DNA of 64,000 nucleotides, from NCBI RefSeq assembly GCF_008017835.1, contig NZ_VRLT01000021.1, positions 144,261 to 208,260 of the forward strand. The letters run 5' to 3'. Both the position numbers and the translations under genes were made by a program. Numbering within the stretch: the first letter of the stretch is position 1; the number at the start of each line of letters is the position of its first letter. The notes beneath the pieces are model-generated. The model was not told where the DNA came from. It saw only the letters and a program-made list of their open reading frames with translations, and did no database searches. Below are positions 52,963-60,535 of the stretch, piece after piece. The DNA comes from Mesonia sp. HuA40. GTDB taxonomy: Bacteria; Bacteroidota; Bacteroidia; Flavobacteriales; Flavobacteriaceae.

Positions 52963-53851
52963 CTTGAATGAGTTTTGCTAAACGCTCAAAATCTTCTTGT
53001 GAAGAAAACGGAATAATCAATTTACCATTTCCTTTTTTTGTCATTTTAACATCTACTTTTGCTCCAAAGTAGCTAGAGAACTCTTTTACATCTTGTTTGA
53101 TGTGTTGCGGAATAATAGGTGGCTTAGGCTTAGATTCGGTTTTACCGATTTGACTTTCTTTAACCAACTTTTCGGTTTCGCGTACCGATAAGTTTTCACT
53201 GATAATTTTCTCGTAAATTCCTAATTGAACTTCGTGATCGCTTAGATTGATAAGCGCACGCCCGTGGCCCATGCTTAAAAAACCATCACGCATCCCGGTT
53301 TGAATAATTGGGTCAAGTTTGAGCAAACGCAGGTAGTTACTTATGGTTGACCTGTTTTTACCTATCCGGTCGCTTAATTGTTCTTGCGTTAAATCGATTT
53401 CTTCTAATAGCCGTTGGTAGGATAAAGCAATTTCTATTGGGTCTAGATCTTGTCTTTGAATGTTCTCTACCAATGCCATTTCTAACGATTCTTGGTCGTT
53501 GGCAATTCGAATATAGGCAGGTATAGTTTTAAGTCCTACTAATTTTGATGCGCGATAACGACGCTCTCCAGAAACCAGTTGGTATTTATTAAAGTCAATT
53601 TTTCTTACTGTAATGGGTTGAATCACGCCAAGTTCACGAATAGAAGAAGCCAAATCTTGAAGAGCTTCTTTATTAAAACTGGTTCGTGGTTGAAACGGAT
53701 TAACTTCTACGGTTTCTAGCGGTAGTTCAACAATACTACCTACCACTTGGTCGGCATTTTTATCTTTAGCCGATTTTATGTCGTTTTCTGGATCGTTAAG
53801 TAAGGCAGATAATCCTCTTCCTAATGCTTTTTTCTTGGTAGCCTTTGCCAT
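52955..53851 (-). CDS. parB: chromosome partitioning protein ParB
   Basis: ParB binds parS sites near the origin and, as a CTP-dependent clamp, organises chromosome segregation. The 298 residues show NPFQPRTSF (box I), the CTP-binding GERRYRAS near 115, ENIQRQDLDPIE, the helix-turn-helix LTQEQLSDRIGKNRSTISNYLR (about 155-178) and a C-terminal dimerisation segment. The typical parS palindrome was not seen within this window. It pairs with parA, 9 bases away. Confidence 0.95.
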   Translation of the reverse strand: MAKATKKKALGRGLSALLNDPENDIKSAKDKNADQVVGSIVELPLETVEVNPFQPRTSFNKEALQDLASSIRELGVIQPITVRKIDFNKYQLVSGERRYRASKLVGLKTIPAYIRIANDQESLEMALVENIQRQDLDPIEIALSYQRLLEEIDLTQEQLSDRIGKNRSTISNYLRLLKLDPIIQTGMRDGFLSMGHGRALINLSDHEVQLGIYEKIISENLSVRETEKLVKESQIGKTESKPKPPIIPQHIKQDVKEFSSYFGAKVDVKMTKKGNGKLIIPFSSQEDFERLAKLIQGE

Positions 53852-53860
53852 AACACACTG

Positions 53861-54625
53861 CTATTTATTTTTTTTGATAATTTCTTCTGCTAAACTTAAA
53901 TAATTGCTAGCTCCTCTACTTGCAGCATCATAATTTATAATGCTCTCGCCATAACTTGGCGCTTCACTAAGGCGAACGTTACGTTGAATAATGGTTTTAA
54001 ATACCATCTCGTCAAAGTGTTTTTTAACCTCATCTACCACTTGATTGCTCAAACGCAAGCGAGCATCATACATGGTAAGTAGCAGTCCTTCTATATCTAA
54101 ATTTTGATTATGGATTCGTTGCACACTTTTTATAGTGTTTAAAAGTTTGCCTAATCCTTCTAGGGCAAAATACTCACATTGTATAGGAATGATAACACTG
54201 TCTGCGGCAGTCAAGGCATTAAGCGTAAGCAAACCCAAAGAAGGGGCGCAATCTATAATAATATAATCATAATGCTCTTTAAGGTGCGTGATTGCCGCCT
54301 GCAGCATATATTCGCGCTTATCTTGATCGACCAGCTCGATTTCAATAGCCACCAAATCGATGTGCGCTGGTATGATATCAACATTTGGCGAATCGGTTTT
54401 TAAAATTGCCTCTTCGGCTTTTGCGGTATGCTCTAATAGCTGATAGGTGCCTAACTCTATGTTTTCAATATCTATACCTAGACCAGAACTAGCATTTGCT
54501 TGTGGGTCTGCATCGATTAACAAAACCTTTTTCTCTAGAACCCCTAAAGAAGCAGCTAAATTAACGGAGGTAGTGGTTTTTCCCACTCCTCCTTTTTGAT
54601 TGGCAATAGCAATTATTTTACCCAT
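53861..54625 (-). CDS. parA: chromosome partitioning ATPase ParA/Soj
   Basis: ParA is the Walker-type ATPase that drives chromosome segregation with ParB. The 254 residues have the deviant Walker A KGGVGKTT at 10-17, DADPQANAS near 40, the Walker B IIDCAPSLG near 123 and the C-terminal helices of the Soj type. Its placement with parB indicates that this part of the window may lie fairly close to the replication origin. Confidence 0.95.
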   Translation of the reverse strand: MGKIIAIANQKGGVGKTTTSVNLAASLGVLEKKVLLIDADPQANASSGLGIDIENIELGTYQLLEHTAKAEEAILKTDSPNVDIIPAHIDLVAIEIELVDQDKREYMLQAAITHLKEHYDYIIIDCAPSLGLLTLNALTAADSVIIPIQCEYFALEGLGKLLNTIKSVQRIHNQNLDIEGLLLTMYDARLRLSNQVVDEVKKHFDEMVFKTIIQRNVRLSEAPSYGESIINYDAASRGASNYLSLAEEIIKKNK

Positions 54626-54700
54626 TAATAAAATCGGATTTTAGAAGGTAAAAATACAATTTATTCTAGCATTTAAAAATTGAAGTTGTTAACACTTTAA

Positions 54701-55585
54701 CTATGATTTTTTATTTTTTGCTTTTATCATGGTTTCAAGCATATCCCACATCTGATCTGGTATCTGTTCAAGTAAATTAAACTGCCCGGCTCCCTTTAGC
54801 CATTCTCCTCCATCAATCGTGATGATTTCTCCATTTAAATAAGCCGAAAAGTCAGATACCATATAGGCGGTTAAGTTTGCCAATTCTTGGTGTTCGCCAA
54901 CGCGCTTTAAAGGTACTTTTTTGGCTAAATCAAATTTTTCTTTTAAATCACCTGGCAATAGTCTGTCCCAAGCGCCTTTAGTAGGAAACGGACCTGGAGC
55001 AATACCGTTAAAACGTATGCCATATTTAGCCCATTCCACCGCTAAACTTCTTGTGAGTGCTAACACTCCAGCCTTGGCCGTTGCCGATGGCACCACATAG
55101 GCAGAGCCCGTAAAGGCATAGGTCGTTACAATATTTAAAACAGTTTTGTCTTTTTCTCCTTTATCTATCCAATGTTTACCTAGCGCCAAAGTACAGTTTT
55201 TGGTACCTTTTAAAACAATATCTATGATGGTATCAAAGGCATTGGAAGAAAGCCTTTCTGTAGGTGAAATAAAATTTCCCGCGGCATTGTTTACTAAAAC
55301 AGAAATGCTACCCATTTTGGCAATAGCCTTTTGTATCATTTGTTCTACTTGGTCATAGTGACGTACATCACAGGCAATAGCATGGCAAGTTCCGCCGGTG
55401 GCTGCACTCAGCTCTTGTGCGGCATTTTCTAATTTTTCTAAGTTTCTAGAAGTAATACAAACCTGTGCGCCCAACTCTAAAAAGTAACGAGTCATGGCTT
55501 TTCCTAATCCGCTACCTCCTCCTGTAACCAATATGGTTTTGCCCTTTAAGGCATTATCGCGTAGCATTTTTTCTTGGTAATTCAT
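54701..55585 (-). CDS. short-chain dehydrogenase (2,4-dienoyl-CoA reductase-like)
   Basis: A 294-residue SDR enzyme with TGGGSGLGKAM at 21-31, NNAAGNF near 99, and the C-terminal GPFPTKGAWDRL typical of the peroxisomal/mitochondrial-like 2,4-dienoyl-CoA and trans-2-enoyl-CoA reductases. In place of the standard YxxxK the region reads YVVPSATAKAG, as in that subfamily. It likely takes part in breakdown of unsaturated fatty acids. It stands alone, 75 bases before parA. Confidence 0.87.
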   Translation of the reverse strand: MNYQEKMLRDNALKGKTILVTGGGSGLGKAMTRYFLELGAQVCITSRNLEKLENAAQELSAATGGTCHAIACDVRHYDQVEQMIQKAIAKMGSISVLVNNAAGNFISPTERLSSNAFDTIIDIVLKGTKNCTLALGKHWIDKGEKDKTVLNIVTTYAFTGSAYVVPSATAKAGVLALTRSLAVEWAKYGIRFNGIAPGPFPTKGAWDRLLPGDLKEKFDLAKKVPLKRVGEHQELANLTAYMVSDFSAYLNGEIITIDGGEWLKGAGQFNLLEQIPDQMWDMLETMIKAKNKKS

Positions 55586-55679
55586 AATATCTTTTTTGTT
55601 TTACTAAGGTAACTAAGAATTTTGAGTTTCTGTTTTAACTGAATAGCTTTTATGTAAAAATAAAATTTTACACTCAAAT

Positions 55680-55699
55680 TTGTAAAGTTTACTTTACAA
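55680..55699. promoter_or_regulatory. probable operator upstream of the HTH operon
   Basis: Perfect inverted repeat TTGTAAAG-TTTA-CTTTACAA, with further TTTACA copies on both sides (near 55666-55672 and 55713-55719). It lies 38 bases before the membrane-protein/HTH gene pair and is a natural site for the encoded XRE-type regulator. Confidence 0.5.
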
Positions 55700-55736
55700 T
55701 TTGTAATTTTAGCTTTACATTTTAAAGTCAATTATT

Positions 55737-56210
55737 ATGAAAACCTATTTATTTCCATCGGTTTATCAAAAACTAGGATTTGCTTTGTTTATTCTGGCGC
55801 TGCTATTATTAACTGGCGTCTTACTTTTTGATTGGGAGCTTAGTTTTTTAACGGTTAAAGTATGGGCTCTTTGGGATATTGAATTTTTAGCCGATAGTCA
55901 ATATTTTACTTTTATTGAAAATAATATCATCGATGAAATAATTCTATTGCTGTTTATATTAGGATTACTTTTCAGTGGATTTTCTAAACAAAAAAATGAA
56001 GATGAGTACATTGCAAAAACTAGACTTTCTAGTCTACTCTCGGCTGTTTTAATCAATTATGTATTGCTGGTTTTAGGTAGTTTCTTTTTGTATGGTTTGG
56101 CCTTTTACTATTTTGTTTTATTTGCTTTATTGGGTGTCTTATTAATTTATAACCTTAAGTTTCATCTAAACATTTATGTTCAACAGAAAGTTTTGCAGGA
56201 TGAAGAATAA
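55737..56210 (+). CDS. small membrane protein paired with an XRE regulator
   Basis: A 157-residue protein with four membrane helices (about 12-32, 60-80, 97-115 and 118-140). There are no known motifs; the loops are acidic. Its end overlaps the start of the HTH regulator by 11 bases, so they are coupled. Two-gene units of a multi-helix membrane protein plus a 66-residue XRE regulator are common in Gram-positive and Bacteroidota genomes; the membrane partner may sense a signal or relieve repression. Confidence 0.7.
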   Translation: MKTYLFPSVYQKLGFALFILALLLLTGVLLFDWELSFLTVKVWALWDIEFLADSQYFTFIENNIIDEIILLLFILGLLFSGFSKQKNEDEYIAKTRLSSLLSAVLINYVLLVLGSFFLYGLAFYYFVLFALLGVLLIYNLKFHLNIYVQQKVLQDEE

Positions 56211-56400
56211 GATTAAAATATACCGTGCAAAATTTGAATTAACCCAAGCTCAACTGGCCAACTTAATACAAGTGAGTAGGCAAAGTATAAATGCTATTGA
56301 AAAAGCTAAATATGTGCCTTCTACCATTTTAGCTTTAAAGTTGGCTAGCGTTTTTGAGGTGAAAGTAGAAGATCTTTTTGAGTTGGAAGAGTATGATTAG
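56200..56400 (+). CDS. XRE-family helix-turn-helix regulator (YozG-like)
   Basis: A 66-residue single-domain regulator: KIYRAKFELTQAQLANLIQVS then RQSINAIEKAKYVPSTILALKLA, covering all five helices of the Cro/CI fold, and a C-terminal VEDLFELEE tail typical of the YozG/YgzD group. ATG 56200 is used; the in-frame codon 24 bases upstream lies deep in the previous gene. It probably controls its own operon through the palindrome at 55680-55699. Confidence 0.88.
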   Translation: MKNKIKIYRAKFELTQAQLANLIQVSRQSINAIEKAKYVPSTILALKLASVFEVKVEDLFELEEYD

Positions 56401-56410
56401 CTATGCTTAT

Positions 56411-56490
56411 GCGCTAAGGATTGTAGTGTAAATCCTTTTTGTAATAACAAAAAGATTGAAGCGAAAAGCCTGACCCGTTAGGGGAGCGCC
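56411..56490 (+). ncRNA. candidate structured RNA or repeat element, second copy
   Basis: Shares layout and short blocks with 40565-40685: closing helix GCGC 56411-56414 / GCGC 56486-56489, hairpin CTTTTTGT / ACAAAAAG at 56435-56454, then GAAGCGAAAAGCC and CCC 56474-56476 / GGG 56481-56483. An alternative hairpin AAGGATT / AATCCTT (56416-56437) competes with the second. It directly follows the HTH gene, so it could also act as its 3' element. The strand is uncertain. Confidence 0.4.
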
Positions 56491-56627
56491 ATACAAACGA
56501 ATGATAGCGGTATTTAAATAATTTATCGCTAATTTTTTTTTCCTTGTATGCGTTTTAGTACCCTACTTGGGTTAATTGGAAAATCGAAAGTCAAAATTAT
56601 TTTGCAATTGTCCAGTTACTTTTCATT

Positions 56628-56738
56628 CTAATCATAAATTAAAACTATGTCAATTAAAGTAACGCGTCGAGAAAGCGCAAGCAAATTTTTAGGTTTATTA
56701 GTAAACAAAACTGTTTTTTCAAAATTTAGATTATTCAT
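56628..56738 (-). pseudogene. hisI': truncated start of hisI
   Basis: ATG 56738 overlaps the hisF stop (ATGA), the normal coupling of hisF with hisI(E). The first codons, MNNLNFEK, resemble the usual HisI start, but the reading continues into unrelated sequence and stops at 56628 after 36 residues. None of the HisI cyclohydrolase zinc motifs is present, so everything after the first codons has been deleted. Confidence 0.6.
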
Positions 56739-57486
56739 CGTATAGGTAATTTTTTTTGTTTTAAAATTTGTTTTAATGCTGGAATAGGCACTTCTCCAAA
56801 GTGAAAAATACTCGCTGCCAAGGCTTCCGATGTTTTCGTTTTTTTGAATACATCGGCAAAATGCGATGCGCTGCCCGCACCGCCCGAAGCAATTAAGGGT
56901 AGGTTCACGCACATGTCGGCCAGTTGCATTAATGCTATATCAAATCCGTCTTTGGTTCCGTCTTGATTCATTGAGGTTAATAAAATTTCACCCGCACCTA
57001 AACTTTCAACAGTATGCAACCAGCTTTCCAGTTTGACTTGGGTGTTTATTCGTCCTCCTTTTTTAAATACAAAATAATTATCGTCTATTTTTTTTACTTC
57101 AACCGCCACCACCACACATTGATTGCTAAATTGATCGGCTATTTTTTTTATTAAATTCGATCGATTAAAAGTTGCGGTATTAATACTAACTTTGTCGGCT
57201 CCCGCCTTTAAAAGACTGCGTACATCTTCAACACTACTAATGCCGCCACCTACGGTAAAGGAATATTAATTTCCTGAGCAATTTTTTGAACAAGATTTAT
57301 TAAGGTTTTATGGCGTTCGTTACTAGCTGTGATATCTAGAAAAACCAATTCATCTGCCCCCTGTTGCACATACAATTTTGCCAAATCAAGCGGGTCGCCT
57401 GCATCTATAAGGTTTAAAAAATGAACCCCTTTTACAGTCCGATTATTTTTAATGTATAAACAAGGAATAATTCTTTTAGTTAACAT
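56735..57486 (-). pseudogene. hisF: hisF with one-base frameshift
   Basis: HisF would be the synthase subunit of imidazole glycerol phosphate synthase in histidine biosynthesis. The first 78 codons ([43 protein letters not shown]) end at a false stop at 57250-57252. Restoring one base in the run at 57257-57259 (CCTTTTACC expected, CCTTTACC present) reopens [19 protein letters not shown] and the rest of a normal HisF to LPIR with TGA at 56735. The catalytic Asp in both halves is otherwise kept. It is either a young pseudogene or an assembly error; the damaged neighbours favour decay. Confidence 0.88.
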
Positions 57487-57809
57487 AATTCGCTTAGTTT
57501 TTTAAGGTTAATTTGTCCTTCATAAATTGCTTTGCCCACAATAACACCCGCGGAACCTAAAGCTTTTAACTTTTTGATATCTTCAATAGAATGCACCCCG
57601 CCACTCGCGATAAGTTGGCATCAGGCTTCCTTTAAAATTTCGGTATATAAATTAAATGCGGGGCCGTTGAGCATTCCGTCTTTATCAATATCAGTAGAAA
57701 TAACGTGCTGTACACCTTCCTTAAAATTTAAGCCGCTTTCTTTTAAAAGTTGAATGGATTCTTCATACAACCGACCTTTTTTTTGAATAGCAATTTTTAA
57801 TTTACTCAT
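57480..57809 (-). pseudogene. hisG'-hisA' deletion fusion with internal stop
   Basis: From ATG 57809 the first about 28 residues ([19 protein letters not shown]) are the N-terminus of HisG (ATP phosphoribosyltransferase). They run straight into the C-terminal third of HisA ([18 protein letters not shown]). An in-frame TGA at about 57618 interrupts it, after which HisA sequence resumes ([26 protein letters not shown]) and ends at 57480, overlapping hisF by 7 bases. One large deletion must have removed most of hisG, then hisD, hisC, hisB, hisH and the start of hisA. Confidence 0.88.
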
Positions 57810-57840
57810 TGTTTTTTTGGATAAATGGGTCTGAGTAAGT

Positions 57841-57877
57841 CAAAAAAAAACCGTCTGATTTACTCAGACGGTTTTTT
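57841..57877 (-). terminator. his operon attenuator terminator
   Basis: AAACCGTCTGA / TCAGACGGTTT stem (57848-57858 and 57864-57874) with a 5-base loop; on the minus strand it ends in a run of nine U. It lies between the His leader peptide and the hisG' start, where an attenuator belongs. A partly overlapping inverted repeat (57829-57841 with 57857-57869) could form an alternative structure. Confidence 0.85.
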
Positions 57878-57894
57878 AAAAAATATAGTTTGCT

Positions 57895-57972
57895 TTACAT
57901 ACAACATACCCTTTTCACTTCGCCTGAGGAGCAAATATGAAAATGATGATGATGTAGGTTTATAAAGTACAT
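57895..57972 (-). CDS. hisL: histidine operon leader peptide
   Basis: A 25-residue peptide starting ATG 57972 with four consecutive histidines, a Phe and a fifth His (HHHHFH, residues 7-12), ending at TAA 57895-57897. It lies 19 bases behind a promoter -7 element and just before a terminator hairpin, exactly the layout of a His attenuator: ribosomes stalling at the His codons when histidyl-tRNA is short would prevent termination. The structural genes behind it are broken, so the control element has outlived its operon. Confidence 0.88.
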   Translation of the reverse strand: MYFINLHHHHFHICSSGEVKRVCCM

Positions 57973-57990
57973 TTCGTTTCGTTAAAGCTA

Positions 57991-57998
57991 CAAACCTA
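57991..57998 (-). promoter_or_regulatory. -7 element (TAGGTTTG) of the his leader
   Basis: On the minus strand TAGGTTTG fits TAnnTTTG. The predicted start lies about 12 bases before the hisL ATG, giving the leader peptide a short 5' untranslated region. Confidence 0.5.
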
Positions 57999-58191
57999 AT
58001 TTAAACAAAGTAAAATCTGTAAAAAACAAACTAAAAAATCATGTTAAATATGTAAGGACGAAATATTTTTGCTGATTTCTGTGATTTTTTTTGATGATTT
58101 AAATATCTGATAATTAAAAACTTGTACAAGAAATTAGTAATTAGGCTTAAATTTTTTTCCTTTTTTATTTTTTGAAAGTAAAAAGTTTAAA

Positions 58192-58199
58192 TAAATTTG
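58192..58199 (+). promoter_or_regulatory. -7 element (TAAATTTG) of the trp leader
   Basis: TAAATTTG fits TAnnTTTG and ends 8 bases before the leader ATG at 58208; a TTTG at 58171-58174 could be the -33 element with a somewhat short 17-base spacer. Confidence 0.55.
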
Positions 58200-58207
58200 C
58201 AGACACA

Positions 58208-58288
58208 ATGAGAAAATTAACTTTAAATAAAACTTGGTGGTGGCACAGCTTAAAACAGGCGTGCTACTTTGCTATTGGTATATATTAA
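58208..58288 (+). CDS. tryptophan leader peptide
   Basis: A 26-residue peptide (ATG 58208, TAA 58286-58288) with three consecutive tryptophan codons and a His (TWWWHS, residues 9-14). TGG is rare otherwise, so three in a row 30 bases from a predicted transcription start and ahead of a terminator hairpin is a strong sign of transcription attenuation by charged tRNA-Trp. It precedes the trpB2-type gene by 86 bases. Confidence 0.88.
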   Translation: MRKLTLNKTWWWHSLKQACYFAIGIY

Positions 58289-58310
58289 AGTTATAATCTC
58301 TTCGAGAGAA

Positions 58311-58346
58311 AAGCCCGTCTGTAATTTTTTACAGACGGGCTTTTTT
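58311..58346 (+). terminator. trp attenuator terminator
   Basis: AAGCCCGTCTGTAA / TTACAGACGGGCTT, 14 base pairs with a 4-base T loop, followed by T6. A small hairpin TCTCT-TCG-AGAGA (58297-58309) precedes it and could be part of the alternative structure. It lies 28 bases before the downstream ATG, inside the transcript. Confidence 0.88.
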
Positions 58347-58374
58347 ATTTTATCAATTTTTAATTTTTTATTTT

Positions 58375-59760
58375 ATGACAAAAAAGATTTATCTACCCGA
58401 AAATGAAATGCCTAAGCAATGGTATAATATTGTGGCCGATATGCCCCAGAAACCATTGCCTCCTTTAGACCCTAAAACTTTAGAACCACTGGCACCCGAA
58501 GCTTTAGAACCCATTTTACCTAAAGCCTTGATAGCACAAGAAATGAGTCATGAACGCTATATTGATATTCCCGATGAGGTTTTAAAAAAATACCATGTTT
58601 ACAGGCCTTCTCCGCTTTTTCGGGCTAGTGGTTTAGAGAAAGCATTGGGTTATTCGGGTAAAATTTATTACAAGTACGAAGGCGTTAGCCCAAGTGGGTC
58701 CCACAAACCTAACACAGCGCTAGCTCAAGCGTACTACAACAAAGAAGAGGGGATTAAAAAATTAACCACCGAAACTGGAGCAGGGCAATGGGGTACGGCC
58801 TTAGCCTATGCCTGTGCACAATTTGACTTGGAGTGTGAGGTATATATGGTGAATGTAAGTTTTAAACAAAAACCCTATCGAAAAATTTTAATGAACACCT
58901 TTGGAGCACAGGTATATGCTAGTCCGTCACAACGTACCCAAGCGGGAAGAGCTGTTTTAGAAGATAATCCAAATCATACCGGAAGCTTAGGTATAGCAAT
59001 ATCTGAGGCAGTAGAGCGAGCCGTGCAAGAAAATGATACAAAATATTCTTTGGGTTCGGTTTTAAATCACGTGCTATTGCACCAGACTATAATTGGTTTG
59101 GAAACACAAAAACAATTGGCAATGGACAATGCCCAAGCCGATGTAATTGTCGCACCCTTGGGTGGGGGGTCTAATTTTGCCGGTTTAGCTTTTCCTTTTT
59201 TAAAGGATAAAATGCAAGGAACTTCCAATACGCGATTTGTAGCGGTAGAACCCAGTAGTTGCCCAAAGCTTACGCAAGGGAAATTTAGGTACGATTTCGG
59301 CGATAATCAAGGATACACTCCTTTAATGCCTATGTATACCTTAGGTCATAATTTTGTGCCTGCAGGAATTCACGCAGGAGGATTACGTTACCATGGCGCT
59401 AGTGTTTTATGTAGTCAGCTTCTAAAAGACGGTTTTATTGAGGCAAAGGCTATTGATCAACTTACTTGTTTTGAAGCTGGAATATTATTCGCTAAAGCGG
59501 AAGGAATTGTCGCAGCACCAGAATCAACCCACGCTATAGCGCAAATTATTCGGGAAGTAGAGCATGCCAAAATAGAAGGCTCTCAAAAAACAATAGTGTT
59601 TAACCTATCGGGTCACGGATTTGTTGATATGGCGGCTTATGGCGATTACTTAGACAATAAGCTCACCAATCACCGCGTAGATAATATAGCTGTTCAAAAA
59701 AGTTTAGATAAAATTAAGCGGTATCAACCCGAAACTTTTTTAAAAGAAACCACTCATTGA
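58375..59760 (+). CDS. trpB: TrpB2-type tryptophan synthase beta subunit
   Basis: A 461-residue PLP enzyme. The Schiff-base lysine is Lys111 in GSHKPNTALAQ, followed by ETGAGQWG at 133-140 and the phosphate-binding GGGSN at 262-266. The N-terminal extension (about 1-75, PPLDPKTLEPLAPEALEPI) and the length mark it as the TrpB2 (TrpB-like) group rather than the approximately 400-residue TrpB1 that pairs with TrpA. TrpB2 enzymes join indole with serine (or phosphoserine), and may salvage indole. No trpA or other trp gene is adjacent. The Trp leader attenuator upstream indicates that its expression responds to tryptophan supply. Confidence 0.93.
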   Translation: MTKKIYLPENEMPKQWYNIVADMPQKPLPPLDPKTLEPLAPEALEPILPKALIAQEMSHERYIDIPDEVLKKYHVYRPSPLFRASGLEKALGYSGKIYYKYEGVSPSGSHKPNTALAQAYYNKEEGIKKLTTETGAGQWGTALAYACAQFDLECEVYMVNVSFKQKPYRKILMNTFGAQVYASPSQRTQAGRAVLEDNPNHTGSLGIAISEAVERAVQENDTKYSLGSVLNHVLLHQTIIGLETQKQLAMDNAQADVIVAPLGGGSNFAGLAFPFLKDKMQGTSNTRFVAVEPSSCPKLTQGKFRYDFGDNQGYTPLMPMYTLGHNFVPAGIHAGGLRYHGASVLCSQLLKDGFIEAKAIDQLTCFEAGILFAKAEGIVAAPESTHAIAQIIREVEHAKIEGSQKTIVFNLSGHGFVDMAAYGDYLDNKLTNHRVDNIAVQKSLDKIKRYQPETFLKETTH

Positions 59761-59784
59761 AGGTCAATTAATGTGCTAAGATAA

Positions 59785-59820
59785 ATCCCTATTCGTGTAA
59801 ACACCAATAGGGTTTTTTTT
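59785..59820 (+). terminator. Rho-independent terminator after trpB2
   Basis: CCCTATT / AATAGGG stem with a 12-base loop that itself contains GTGT / ACAC, followed by T8. Confidence 0.85.
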
Positions 59821-59961
59821 ATCTCTTTCTTAACTATATAAAACGCTAATCGATTAAAATCCTATAATTCCGCATATTACCATATTATTAGATTTTGAAG
59901 GAAGACGCATTTATGCTAAAAAACGATAAGGGAATATCTGATTTTTCCTGGATAAAAGAAA

Positions 59962-60205
59962 TTAGTCAAAAAATACGATACTCAATATTATCACTGTAAT
60001 GTTCATGATAAGATACAACCTGTTGATGTTTTTTATGGCATGGCGGCTAAAAATTAATGCGATGGCACAGCAAAGCAAACCTAAATAGTTAGCCCTAAAC
60101 CTTCCTCTTAGCCAATGGGGTAAGTAACTTTTAAATATCTGAACGCGTTCTGGTTGGCTTTCGCCTGAATTATAGGCGTATATCCATAAACCGAGTACTA
60201 CAATT
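59962..60205 (-). pseudogene. C-terminal fragment of a membrane protein
   Basis: On the minus strand about 79 residues read VLGLWIYAYNSGESQPERV, then PHWLRGRFRANYLGLLCCAIAL and a last helix (NITVIILSIVFFD) ending at TAA 59962-59964. The sequence is protein-like but has no start codon and begins exactly where the IS3-like sequence starts. I interpret it as the 3' part of a gene cut by insertion or deletion. Family unknown. Confidence 0.5.
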
Positions 60206-60285
60206 CGTATCGATGGATATGTAAGCTTCCTTTAAATCCGAACTGTTTAAAAATTAGAATTTTAATCTTAAATTTGAACAGTGTT

Positions 60286-60474
60286 ATGAGAAAAGGTAAA
60301 TCATCATCGCAATAAATTGCAAGAATTTTAAAAGAGTTCGACAACGGAAAGAGTGTTGAGTAGATAAGCCGTGAGCACGGTGTCAGTGCTGCTGCGTTTA
60401 ACATATGGCGTTCCAAATATGCTGGAATGAACTCAAAGGAACAAAAAAAGCTTACAGAGACATTTCTTTATTGA
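60286..60474 (+). pseudogene. IS3-family OrfA remnant with two nonsense codons
   Basis: From ATG 60286 the frame reads MRKGKSSSQ, TAA, IARILKEFDNGKSVE, TAG, ISREHGVSAAAFNIWRSKYAGM and continues to about 60462. This is the helix-turn-helix OrfA of IS3-family transposases (pattern REHGVSxxxFYxWRxKYGGM). Both stops are one substitution from a sense codon. OrfB is missing; foreign DNA begins at the point where OrfA is cut. A transposon event probably brought in the following gene. Confidence 0.78.
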
Positions 60475-60535
60475 TTCCCCGAGAGGTACGGGAGATAATT
60501 GCATATTTCACAAAAATACTACCTGAAACAGCGTG

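Noticed and set aside
52955..54625. parS site near parAB
   Set aside because: No convincing parS-type palindrome was found by eye in or around the genes.
56628..56912. 94-residue reverse frame covering the hisF end
   Set aside because: Its upstream part is hisF in the wrong frame; only the short hisI' start is meaningful.
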